NCBI RefSeq assembly: GCF_010111755.1
Contig: NC_088963.1
Location: forward strand, 434,001-498,000
Direction: 5' to 3'
Source: Nakaseomyces glabratus
Taxonomy: Eukaryota; Ascomycota; Saccharomycetes; Saccharomycetales; Saccharomycetaceae
Length of the DNA: 64,000 nt
The notes beneath the pieces are model-generated. The model saw only the letters and a list, made by a program, of their open reading frames with translations. It was not told where the DNA came from and searched no databases. Shown here in pieces: positions 10,347 to 18,792 of this stretch. The position numbers and the translations under genes were made by a program. The stretch's first letter is position 1, and every line of letters starts with the position of its first letter.

Positions 10347-11376
10347 TTAGATGTAACCGATTCTGTTGGCAATGTCCAAAGCATCGTAGTCGGCAGTCAA
10401 TCTAACGAAAGCCTTCTTGTTACCCTTGGCGGTGATCAAAGTGTTGACCTTCATGACATCGACTTCGTATAGCTCCTTAACGGCCTTCTTGATTTGGTGC
10501 TTGTTAGCCTTCAAGGAGACTTGGAAAACCAAGATGTTACCGTCTTCAACCTTCTTCATAGCGGTTTCAGAAGTGATTGGGTGTTCGATAACCTTGTAAG
10601 AGTCCAATCTGTTGTAGTGTGGAACAGACTTGGAAGCGTACTTTGGAGATCTAGCCAACTTCAAGGTCTTTGGCAATCTGAAGGTGGCAGAAGTTCTGGT
10701 CTTCAAAGCCTTCTTACCGTTGGTACCCTTGACAACAGCCTTCTTAGCAGCACTAGCCTTAGCTGTAAATAATGCATTCCCTCTCAACATGATGTTTTCC
10801 TTCCTTCCCTCTGTTTTCAATAAATTTATCCTCCTAGCTACTCACCATCAAAATTTCCATGAAACTGAACATTTTAAACTCATATATCAAATCTCCAACT
10901 CTATTAATTCAGCAATCCAAAAGTCACCTTATTAAGACATAAAATTTCATCAATATTAGGATAATCCACTAGCCTAGGACTTTATTTTTTTGAAACAGGA
11001 ATATTCAGATAGGGAAAGGTGTAAAAACAAAACAAATAGTGAGAATATCTATGTTAGTATTTTAATTCATTTAAGATTCTTTAGATGACAGGGAAATTTA
11101 CCGAGAATGATGCTACAGCAACGCCAGCAACTATTTCATTTTGAAACTCTCAATAATTCACGATTCCTTCTATCGCACTAATCAGCTTACCACACGCTAC
11201 ACGTCTTCCTACTTCTGCCTGCTTCTGACATAGTGTCATTCACTTATTTAGCGTTATTCATAGCGCTTCGCATCGATCTTATAGGTGGGAGATTCTCTAT
11301 TCATTCTATGCCAATTTCCTCGGTCTTTCTCAATTTCACTGCAATTATTCTAATTTAACATACCAGATGGAGCCAT
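10347..11376 (-). CDS. RPL25: 60S ribosomal protein L25 (uL23), two exons
   Basis: Exon 1 is 13 nt (ATG at 11376 down to 11364, reading MAPS plus one base) and is followed by a GTATGT donor. The intron runs from 11363 to 10763 and ends in TTTACAG. Exon 2 starts at 10762 and gives the 142-residue class protein ([20 protein letters not shown] ...) ending [13 protein letters not shown]. cerevisiae RPL25 has the same 13-nt first exon and phase, which supports the join. The protein has a basic N-terminal extension and an rRNA-binding fold, and sits at the peptide exit tunnel where it contacts SRP and chaperones. An open frame through the acceptor would add an intron-encoded N-terminus and is not used. 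S. cerevisiae has this gene in the YOL block. Confidence 0.96.
11053..11059 (-). other. Branch-point sequence TACTAAC of the RPL25 intron
   Basis: The only perfect TACTAAC on the minus strand of the intron lies here, about 290 nt from the acceptor at 10763. I found no closer TACTAAC or one-base variant between 10764 and 11040. Confidence 0.7.
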
Positions 11377-11640
11377 TTTTGTATATTATCGTTCTTGGAG
11401 GTCCTGTTAATGAAAGCAATAGCAAGCAAGAAACAAATACTACAGTTCAAGATATATATCAATAGGCCACTATCCTCTCTTGATTTTTTTTTGTGATAAC
11501 TTTCATCTTTGCAAAATTCCACTGGTGAAACCACAGAGAGATGCCAGACCAGTAGTGGGTACCCAATCCACATTGTGGTCGTGCAACGATTCACAGCGAC
11601 ACCAAATGAGGATTTCTGGTCAGTGATAGTTCCAATGCCG
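11377..11640 (-). promoter_or_regulatory. Proximal promoter of RPL25
   Basis: A TATA-like GATATATATC at about 11451-11460 lies some 75-85 bp upstream of the RPL25 ATG. No perfect Rap1 site is visible in this proximal part; the nearest is at 12225-12237, beyond the structured region. Confidence 0.45.
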
Positions 11641-11659
11641 CTTCAGAGCACAGTATCGA

Positions 11660-12130
11660 TGCCACTACACTGTACCACCACCAGCTAGGCTCAACTGGTA
11701 GTAGGAAAGGGGGCTGGTCTGGCTTGGACAGAGGGGGGGCCATCCTCCTGGGGTTACTGGGATTAGGCCCAAGGAGCTCACCACTTGCCTGGGAACGGAT
11801 ACCACCAGCCTGGGATCAGTCTCGGTACTGCCTAACCGAGCCCAACCAAACTGTGTTACAAGCAATCCACAACGGGTACAAGCCTTTCCCCGGGGGCCTG
11901 GTGGTAGCAAGAGGTGTTCCCTACTGCTGAATCCGCCACCTTGCCACCTTGCCACCTAGGTTCAGTGATGGTCCAGCCTAGTACAGCGCTGAACCCGAAC
12001 GTATTCTGTGTTGCAAGATCCTCTCTACACAGAATGGTCCCACCTCAGGAGGAACCAATAGCTCTTCTCTCCAAGAGGTTTCGCCTAGTGGCAGGGTCTA
12101 GAGAACACATCCTCAACTAGCTACTGTGTG
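11660..12130 (-). ncRNA. Candidate structured non-coding RNA, unidentified
   Basis: This stretch is clearly richer in G+C than its flanks and packed with short perfect inverted repeats: 11680-11684/11695-11699, 11821-11826/11835-11840, 11959-11965/11989-11995 (7 bp) and 12003-12011/12027-12035 (9 bp). Another possible helix at 11519-11526/11548-11558 suggests it could start further left. No plausible protein is encoded. Two helices (11677-11702 and 12036-12056) pair with G-U wobbles when read on the minus strand but show A-C mismatches on the plus strand, which favours the minus strand. I looked for hallmarks of U1, U2, U5, U6, SRP RNA, RNase P/MRP RNA and the telomerase template and found none. 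A long H/ACA snoRNA is possible. Ends are approximate. Confidence 0.38.
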
Positions 12131-12224
12131 TTCACAATATGCTACCGGAATAGGAAATAATTGGTACCTCACATTGCCTTGGGTTTCCAGGGTGAAAAAC
12201 AGAAATAGGGTCGTAAACAGGTAT

Positions 12225-12237
12225 ACACCCACACACC
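12225..12237. promoter_or_regulatory. Rap1-type site ACACCCACACACC
   Basis: The sequence fits the Rap1 consensus ACACCCRYACAYM at every position. Rap1 drives ribosomal protein genes and many snoRNA genes in yeasts. It lies about 850 bp from the RPL25 start but only about 100 bp from the right edge of the structured stretch, so it may serve a separate transcript. Confidence 0.5.
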
Positions 12238-12490
12238 ATCAGAACGTCACAAAATATAGAAGTACTAGTTGTTGAGTCACATGTGTTATACTAAACGAGA
12301 AATGTACGTACACAGGCACCGTAAGTACCGTGATCATATTCGTCAACCCCATGCTGCTAGATGAATCACATGATTATATTCAGATTGCAACGAAGAATCA
12401 AAAACTGGTTTGACCAAACCAATCTAGTCGGTAATGGGTTGGCAGTATCATAGAGAGGTGCCTTCCATTACATATATACACTTTTATTAT

Positions 12491-12518
12491 AAGACAAAAA
12501 TTCGTTTGTCTTTTTTTT
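12491..12518 (+). terminator. Hairpin followed by T8 run
   Basis: AAGACAAA at 12491-12498 pairs perfectly with TTTGTCTT at 12505-12512 around a 6-nt loop, and the Ts continue to 12518. This resembles an RNA polymerase III end on the plus strand, or simply the 3' region of MRPS18 on the other strand. No Pol III gene with A and B boxes could be placed upstream. Confidence 0.25.
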
Positions 12519-12713
12519 GAATTATGTGTGTTACTATGAGAATCTCGTCTTGCTGAATGTTTTTTTATTTACTAGAGATGAATGTGTAATAACAAATATT
12601 ATTTACATGTTGCATAGTAGCCCTTCTACTGAAAGAGGCGGATTATGTCGAGTAGTCTTTTTTCTTGGCTTCCCAGATGACATGGGGAGTTACAATTACG
12701 AGAGCTGAGCCCA

Positions 12714-13337
12714 TCATAATCTTCTCATTCTTGGTGACCTCACACCACCGAATTTCAATGCTGTCTTGTCACTGATTCTCGTTACTTTCCTCCTTATCTC
12801 ATTACCTTCTTTACCGTTTAGAGCCGCAATGAACGCCGTCCTACCTTTACCAAAATCATCCATTATGATCTCTATATCTTTGTCCATCAATCCCTTTTCT
12901 TTAATCATCTGGAACACTTTTGTAGTGGTTTGGAACGCTGCTTCGTATTCACCTCTCAGCGCTTTTCTGAACCCAAGACATCCTGTAGAGATGGCAAACT
13001 TAACTTTCTGCGGCAACCGCAAGTAATACAGATACTTCTCGTTGTATGACAGTTCCGGGTTGTTCACCAAGTAGTTCTTGTCCTCCACGACAGCAGAGTA
13101 CGTGAAGTGCGTGTTGTTTTTACGGAAAACACAGTTCAACTTGTACTTCAAAGGAACTTCCAAAGACTTACCCTTCATGGCTCGCTTCTCCCCATACGGA
13201 TTAGATATATTAGCCACTTCGTCTTTCCTTGTAAGATCCTTCACCGCACCGGCAAACGAAATACGCCCACCATCGGCAACGCTGCTGTTCAACCTCCTAC
13301 CAGCCAGCAGCCATTTTGAACCCAGCGACCGCAGCAT
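12714..13337 (-). CDS. MRPS18: Mitochondrial small-subunit ribosomal protein uS11m
   Basis: The 207-residue protein (S. cerevisiae about 217) begins with an Arg/Ser-rich, acid-free segment typical of a mitochondrial presequence. The uS11 fold occupies the C-terminal half: [20 protein letters not shown], then [17 protein letters not shown], and it finishes with the basic [11 protein letters not shown] tail that contacts the platform rRNA in uS11 proteins. Gene order BXI1 - MRPS18 - KRI1 reproduces YNL305C-306W-308C without MCK1 (YNL307C), which is absent here. Confidence 0.92.
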   Translation of the reverse strand: MLRSLGSKWLLAGRRLNSSVADGGRISFAGAVKDLTRKDEVANISNPYGEKRAMKGKSLEVPLKYKLNCVFRKNNTHFTYSAVVEDKNYLVNNPELSYNEKYLYYLRLPQKVKFAISTGCLGFRKALRGEYEAAFQTTTKVFQMIKEKGLMDKDIEIIMDDFGKGRTAFIAALNGKEGNEIRRKVTRISDKTALKFGGVRSPRMRRL

Positions 13338-13741
13338 ATTTTTTGGTAAAATTTAACTAAATAGAATCCCTCCTTACAGTGCTTACAGGAACTTGATCTA
13401 TCCCGAGCTCCAACTCACGGAAGCTATGTTAACACCCTTCCATATATACCAATCCGTATAACTTTCCTCATGGAACTTCGGAATTCCCACAGACCCACAA
13501 TATAGCGATCAACGACTACAAATCATATGATTTCTGTACCCGTACAACATGTCTGGAAAATTTTGAAAAAAAAAATGCGATGAGCCTTTGCGATGAGCCT
13601 TTGCGATGAGCATAGCCGACTAATGCAGAGGGCATCGCAGATCAAGGCAGTATATTTGGCAAGTGGAAGCGTACATCCTTGTGTCATTGTAATTAGCTGA
13701 GATTTACCGAAAGATAGTAAATAAAGCAATACACATACAAC
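13338..13741. promoter_or_regulatory. Divergent promoter MRPS18 / KRI1
   Basis: About 400 bp between the two starts. It holds the triple PAC array and an RRPE core (listed separately), about 130-165 bp upstream of KRI1. Confidence 0.75.
13557..13610. promoter_or_regulatory. RRPE core plus three tandem PAC boxes (KRI1 promoter)
   Basis: AAAATTTT at 13557-13564 and an A-run precede three exact GCGATGAG boxes at 13577-13584, 13590-13597 and 13603-13610. They are spaced exactly 13 bp apart and the CCTTT spacer is repeated. This is a strong ribosome-biogenesis promoter signature. Confidence 0.88.
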
Positions 13742-15502
13742 ATGCCTAGAAAGAAGTCTGCTGCTAAGAAGGCTAGGGAAGCCGCTGCCAAGACTCAAGG
13801 TGAGGTGCCTGAGCAGAAAATCAGTGAGGAAGTTGAAGCCAAGCCCTTGGATGCCAACGATGAACACGAGGATGCTAGTGATGAGAGTTCTAGTGAGGAA
13901 GAGGACGACTACGGTGAGCTGCTTACTGAGGAAGTTGAAGATGGTATCAAGAATGTGCTTACCGCGATCAGAAACAATGAAAAGGATAAGTTGCTGAACC
14001 CAGAGGTGAAATTCTTTGAGGATCCAGAGAAGGCTGCTGAAAAGATGGAAGTAAGTGAAAAACATAAACCCGTTTACCTGAAGGATTACCACAGAATGAA
14101 TATTCTTTCTGGTAATGCATTGAAGGATGATGACGAGTTGGATGAAGATGAGCTTGAGACCGTTGATGGGAAACAATCCTTCGTCTCTCAGCAGAGAGAG
14201 GAGAGACAACAGCTATTAAATGAAATTAATAATGCTTTTGATGGGGACGACCAGAAATCCGAAGAAGAAAATGATGACGAAGATGACGATGGGTTCCTGA
14301 AGAAGAAAGAAAAGAAGATGGAAGTCTCTAAGACCGATCCATTAAGAGAAATTGACCCAAACAAGGACGAGGACAAGTTTCTTGAAGAGTTTGTGAACCA
14401 GCATGCTTGGATACCGAAAAAGGGAGACAAAATCATCTCACTAGATGGTGGAATGGACATGGAAGAAGATGACGAAGAATTCGACGACGCAGTGGAACAG
14501 TTTGAAAATGCTTATAATTTCAGATATGAGGATCCTAATGCCGCTGAGATTGTATCTTATGCTCGTACACAGGCCACTCTGAGAAGATCGAAGACATCCT
14601 CTCGTAGAAGAAAGAGAGAAGAGGAGAAATCTCATAAGGAGGAAGAGAAGAAAGAAAAGGAGGAAAAGATACAAAAGAAGAAGGTGAAGAAAGTAAATAA
14701 GGTCACTGACATCTTAACACAGATCAAGAAAGAATATGGGGCTGATATAAGTGAAGAAATGGTTGAAAAGATCACTTCCACACTGATGAATAACGACTAC
14801 AAGGAAGACGAGTGGGATAATGTGGTTGCTGAATTGTTCAATGAAGAGTTTTACGCTCAAGAAGGTAAGCCTGAATGGGATGAAGATGATGAGATTATGG
14901 CTGATTTCTACAAAGAAGGTGAAGAAGTTAATGATGGACAAGAACCACCGGAATTAGACACAAATGACACAACGGAAACCAACGACCAAGATAACGCTGG
15001 CCGCTCAAAGAAGAAGAGTAAGATAGAAGAAAAGAAGAGTAAAAAGAAGGAGAAAAAACAACTTCAAGAGATGGTTGAAACAGCAATCGAGAAGAACAAA
15101 ATGGCTATTATCGATGAAGTTGAGGAAGAAAGAGGTAGAAGCCGCGAAAAGGAAGAACTGAAATTTCGTTACAGAGAAGTTTCGCCAGAAAGTTTTGGCC
15201 TTTCAACTCGTGAAATTCTGGCCGCTGATGATACTGATCTAAATGAGTTTATCGGTCTAAAGAAGTTTGCCCCATACAGACCTAAAGAGCTTAGAGCCAA
15301 GGATAAGAGAAAGGTTACCAAGTCTAGAAGACTAAGGGAATGGAAGAAAAAGGTGTTCAATAATGAATCTGGGTTAACGGAAGAGCAATTCATTGCACTA
15401 ATGGAAAAGGAAGGTAGTTCTGAACCACCAATGAAAAAACATAAAAAATCTCATGACAAAGATAAAAAGAACAAAAATTCTCACAAAAAGAACAAGAAAT
15501 AA
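13742..15502 (+). CDS. KRI1: Nucleolar 40S assembly factor Kri1
   Basis: The 586-residue protein (S. cerevisiae about 591) is highly charged throughout. It opens with a basic MPRKKSAAKKAREAAAK segment, followed by acidic tracts (DESSSEEEDDYGELLTEEVEDG) and long Lys/Glu coiled segments around 285-320. The conserved Kri1 C-terminal domain, about 475-545 (REVSPESFGLSTREILAADD and LNEFIGLKKFAPYR), comes before a Lys/His-rich tail. Family knowledge: Kri1 works with Krr1 and snR30 in early 18S rRNA processing. The triple PAC promoter agrees with that role. Confidence 0.95.
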   Translation: MPRKKSAAKKAREAAAKTQGEVPEQKISEEVEAKPLDANDEHEDASDESSSEEEDDYGELLTEEVEDGIKNVLTAIRNNEKDKLLNPEVKFFEDPEKAAEKMEVSEKHKPVYLKDYHRMNILSGNALKDDDELDEDELETVDGKQSFVSQQREERQQLLNEINNAFDGDDQKSEEENDDEDDDGFLKKKEKKMEVSKTDPLREIDPNKDEDKFLEEFVNQHAWIPKKGDKIISLDGGMDMEEDDEEFDDAVEQFENAYNFRYEDPNAAEIVSYARTQATLRRSKTSSRRRKREEEKSHKEEEKKEKEEKIQKKKVKKVNKVTDILTQIKKEYGADISEEMVEKITSTLMNNDYKEDEWDNVVAELFNEEFYAQEGKPEWDEDDEIMADFYKEGEEVNDGQEPPELDTNDTTETNDQDNAGRSKKKSKIEEKKSKKKEKKQLQEMVETAIEKNKMAIIDEVEEERGRSREKEELKFRYREVSPESFGLSTREILAADDTDLNEFIGLKKFAPYRPKELRAKDKRKVTKSRRLREWKKKVFNNESGLTEEQFIALMEKEGSSEPPMKKHKKSHDKDKKNKNSHKKNKK

Positions 15503-16008
15503 GCGATTTGTTTGTTTTTATTTCACATATAAAACGTCATATATTATGTTGTACTTTTATCTTATTAAATATAATGCATTATTTTTTTTCTATATTGATT
15601 GCAAATCAATAAGCGGAATTGATAAGAATAAAAAATTTTGATAATAAAAATGTTACCTAAATAAAAGTTCTTTATAAAAATATACCAAGATGAAAATAAT
15701 AAAGTGTTACCATAGAGAATTGATCTGCCAACAGACGCTTGGCGTAAAAATTAGAAAAGGGATCAATCAGCCTTAAGTCATAATTACCAACTGATATCAG
15801 AATATAATTAATACATATCTTAACCGTAATATTGTCCGATTTTAAAAGTTAGAACGATTGCCGTTTCATTTTGGGTTTAATAATACATTCAACTGTAATT
15901 ACAATGTTTCAAGTAACAAATTCATACAATTCTTTCCAGAAATATATCAATTATCAAGTACAAAGTCTCAAATTTCAATTTCAATTTCCAAACCACCTTA
16001 ATAGTATA
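15503..16008. other. Convergent 3' region KRI1 / STB1
   Basis: Strongly AT-rich, with ATATAAT/TATTTTTTTT-type processing signals. No gene seen. Confidence 0.5.
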
Positions 16009-17295
16009 TCAAACGTCGCTAGCTATTCTAGTGGGCGATGAGTGTACAGAGCCCCCCTCCACAGGACCGACTGCTAATGCAGATTTGGCTTGCATTTCAG
16101 TCATGTGGGAATTTCCAAGGTCATTTAGTGATACTTGAGGGGATGGACTAAATATGTTCTGTAAATAATCACCCATATTGAAATTTGGAGTTTTCAATAA
16201 GTTTGTATTGGTTTGGTGGTGAAGTTCACGCGATGGAGTAGAAGGTACTGGCAAGTGAGTGGAGACCGCATGCCCACTACCAGACCCGGGTCCGGGCGAG
16301 GCCAATTTCTTCTTATTAGCTGAAGGAGATAAAGCAGATCCTAGATACAGTGATGGGGAGTCCATCAAAATATCAGGGAACCATTGACCATTATTGGCTT
16401 GGGAGCCAACAACATGTGGTACTTTAAAAGTAGATTGAGGAGAGTTTAATGAAGCCTTCAATGCGGAGAATCGTACGGCATCGTCATTCATCTCTTGAGT
16501 ATGTGAATGAGACATGTATAGTGATGTATATGGTGTTGTAGGAACCTTAGTCACGGATGACACTGAGTTCTTTCTATTGTAAGTTGTATTGTGAGCTCTA
16601 GCTGAAGAGTACGGACTAGTAGCAAGGTACATCAATAAATCAGCACCAGTGCTATCGTCTGTATTATTCTTGTTAACACCAGCTTGCTTCTTTTGAGAGG
16701 AATTACCACGTTTAGGCGTACTAGGTACTTTAGTTAATGTGGCAGTGTCTGCCTTAGTCATTGCATTTTTCTCAGCTGAGTTGAGACTATTTGTGAAAGC
16801 CGTGTGTGCGTTAGTTAATTTTGGTGTTGTAGGAGTCCGGTTATCATAGCTTGATTTCTGTGGTATATGTACAGACGCTGGTCTAGAGGCAGTCTTTGGC
16901 GGAGTAGAAGGTCTCACAAATCTTCTGGAAACAGGACTTACATTTTCGCTAGACTCACCATCCTTTATGCCATCGAGCAGCACTTTTTTCAGAGGTGAGG
17001 CATTCATTATAGCACTCATTTCTCGTGGATCACCAGATTGTCTCTTTCTGGGACTCACCATACTGGCTCTCGATCTTGGTGTAGCACTATAAGCACTCCC
17101 TAAAGTGTAGTTATCAGTAGAATCATCTGTTATATCCGCCTTCGTATGGTTCTCTTCATATTGCTCATCATCACGCGTCTCACTAGGCACTTTACTCAGC
17201 CCAATTTTCAGCTGTCTCCGCATCTGCGCCAATTGCGCACGCTCCAGTATCTTAGACGCCAACTCATCCTCCTTCTCACGCGATATGTCAGCCAT
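16009..17295 (-). CDS. STB1: Stb1, Sin3-binding regulator of G1 transcription
   Basis: The 428-residue protein (S. cerevisiae about 420) is Ser/Thr/Asn-rich and largely unstructured. It starts with a short charged helix (residues about 5-35). It carries many S/T-P sites that could be Cln/Cdc28 targets, including VSPRKR, RPSTPPK, VPSTPKR and SSPTR. Family knowledge: Stb1 binds Sin3 and Swi6 at MBF/SBF promoters and is phosphorylated by Cln kinases at Start. Identity rests on position (YNL309W between KRI1 and ZIM17), length and composition more than on a domain. Confidence 0.85.
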   Translation of the reverse strand: MADISREKEDELASKILERAQLAQMRRQLKIGLSKVPSETRDDEQYEENHTKADITDDSTDNYTLGSAYSATPRSRASMVSPRKRQSGDPREMSAIMNASPLKKVLLDGIKDGESSENVSPVSRRFVRPSTPPKTASRPASVHIPQKSSYDNRTPTTPKLTNAHTAFTNSLNSAEKNAMTKADTATLTKVPSTPKRGNSSQKKQAGVNKNNTDDSTGADLLMYLATSPYSSARAHNTTYNRKNSVSSVTKVPTTPYTSLYMSHSHTQEMNDDAVRFSALKASLNSPQSTFKVPHVVGSQANNGQWFPDILMDSPSLYLGSALSPSANKKKLASPGPGSGSGHAVSTHLPVPSTPSRELHHQTNTNLLKTPNFNMGDYLQNIFSPSPQVSLNDLGNSHMTEMQAKSALAVGPVEGGSVHSSPTRIASDV

Positions 17296-17775
17296 TCTTC
17301 AATATTCTATGTTCCTCCTCGCCCGCGCAGAGTATTTTCTGTTCCTTCTTAATATCACGTTCCCTTTGAGCTTCCCTTTCAATCAGCAGCAATCAAAGGC
17401 CAAGTAGAACGTATATCACCTCCAGAGAGCTTCCAGGATCGATCTTTGATATACAAAGCACAGTGCCAAATGCAAAAGTTTTGGATTAACGGGACTCGTT
17501 CTGTTGCCCACTAATGCTGGGCAAAACTTATAATTCCTAAAAGGGAAAAACATCGAATTTTGACAAATTTTTCAGAAAAGCAATAGTGAAGCTTTGGCAT
17601 ATATGAACAAACTAGTGCAGAAGACTAATGTTGTGATTGTGATCTCAGTATATAAGTATAAACTATACTCTGGTGAGCATCTATTTCAGTGTTGTTCATT
17701 GCTTGCAATTTTTTTTTTTCTTCTGGGAGTATTTATTGACTTTTTCCATTTGAAAACAGGCCATTTTTATTGACA
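17296..17775. promoter_or_regulatory. Divergent promoter STB1 / ZIM17
   Basis: About 480 bp. It contains a CAAATTTTTCAG RRPE-like element at about 17565-17575 and a T-run/TATATAAG segment closer to ZIM17. No exact PAC. Confidence 0.45.
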
Positions 17776-18351
17776 ATGTTGAGACTTTTGAGAGGAACAG
17801 GAGCTGTTAGAGCGCTAAGGTACACCAATGCTAGGAGTTTAAATAGAGCTATGGCAGGTGCTGTAGTTAGCGGCAGACACTTAGGTGGCAGAGCCGCTCC
17901 GTTGTGCCGTGCAAGCCAGTTTTCTACCACAGTGGCAAAGCTACAGTCTCAGGACAACGACAAGACCTACCCGCTGGGGTCTTTTAAAGTGGACCAGCCG
18001 CAAATTATGATTGCGTTCACATGTAAGAAGTGTGACACCAGGTCTTCTCACACCATGTCCAAGCAGGCTTACACGGGAGGCACTGTGCTGATTACTTGTC
18101 CCGGTTGCAAGAACAGACACTTGATTGCTGATCATTTGAAGATATTTAGCGATGACAGAATCACTATTGAAGATATACTGAACGCAAAGGGTGAATCCGT
18201 TTCTCAAAGCACAGACGACTTGGTCTTCGAAGATATACCCGAATCCTTGAAGGAAACCATTGGCCACTACGCATCAGACGCACCTGAGTCATACAAGAAA
18301 CGCCTAGATAACGAGAAAGTACACACACTTCCACACCCTGAGGAGAAGTAA
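17776..18351 (+). CDS. ZIM17: Mitochondrial Hsp70-escort zinc-finger protein Zim17 (Tim15/Hep1)
   Basis: The start is the ATG at 17776 (an in-frame TTG at 17770 is ignored), giving 191 residues. The N-terminal ~50 residues are rich in Arg, Ala and Ser with no acidic residue, as in a mitochondrial presequence. The DNL zinc finger is clear: CKKC (83-86) and CPGC (108-111), followed by the NRHLIADHL segment with the DNL-like HL. Family knowledge: Zim17 stops the matrix Hsp70 Ssc1 from aggregating and supports import and Fe-S protein assembly. Matches YNL310C in order. Confidence 0.95.
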   Translation: MLRLLRGTGAVRALRYTNARSLNRAMAGAVVSGRHLGGRAAPLCRASQFSTTVAKLQSQDNDKTYPLGSFKVDQPQIMIAFTCKKCDTRSSHTMSKQAYTGGTVLITCPGCKNRHLIADHLKIFSDDRITIEDILNAKGESVSQSTDDLVFEDIPESLKETIGHYASDAPESYKKRLDNEKVHTLPHPEEK

Positions 18352-18792
18352 AAAAACTCCGCTTGTTCAACCTGTACATATGTTTTTATAGAGTTATATT
18401 TATTTCATGAAATGTTATATTGGCACAGGTTAAGCCGTGCATTCACCAATTCTTAATGAAATGGCATACTTGCCCGTAATATTATGCGGCAACCTCATTA
18501 ATATTCCTCTATCCATGAATACTGGCATCTCCAAGAAAATATACTTTTCCATAAGTCCAAGTAAGAAGTCCAAACCGAATTCTATGCTCATCGCTGTCGC
18601 TTTGCTCATCGCTCTTCCATTTCTGCCACAGTTTTTCTGCATTTTGCTGCTTGAACAAAGCGATGAGTCAAGCAACAGGAAGAATCATACCAATAATTTT
18701 GTTTAAAACTTGCATATATAGCACGAATTCTCGAGATAACCAGGTAGTATAAGCTCATCATTTCATTTTGATTATCAGACCAAGTCCCACAA
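18352..18792. promoter_or_regulatory. ZIM17-SKP2 intergenic region with three PAC boxes
   Basis: Exact PAC boxes lie at 18587-18594 (reverse), 18605-18612 (reverse) and 18660-18667 (forward), within 130-205 bp of the SKP2 ATG. A TATA-like TGCATATATAGC at about 18711-18722 is close to the start. SKP2 is not known as a ribosome-biogenesis gene. Confidence 0.75.

Larger units (their letters stand above)
12131..12713. other. Region between the candidate RNA and MRPS18
   Basis: It contains a Rap1-type site (listed separately), a GTCACATG at about 12276 and a hairpin followed by a T run near 12491-12518. MRPS18 ends at its right edge. No gene seen. Confidence 0.4.

Noticed and set aside
11690..11760. 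D-arm-like GGCTCAACTGGTAG inside the structured stretch
   Set aside because: The expected D-stem partner and T-arm are missing, so it is not a tRNA gene.
11665..11955. Short frames on both strands in the GC-rich stretch (also 11724-11930 and 11914-12120)
   Set aside because: Overlapping frames on both strands are expected from high G+C; hairpin content points to RNA, not protein.
13523..14209. Open frame of 228 codons opposite KRI1
   Set aside because: Antisense to the highly charged KRI1 sequence; the hydrophobic translation is an artefact of reversing Lys/Glu codons.
16035..16042. PAC motif GCGATGAG inside STB1
   Set aside because: It lies in the coding 3' end of STB1, far from any start, so it is probably a chance match.
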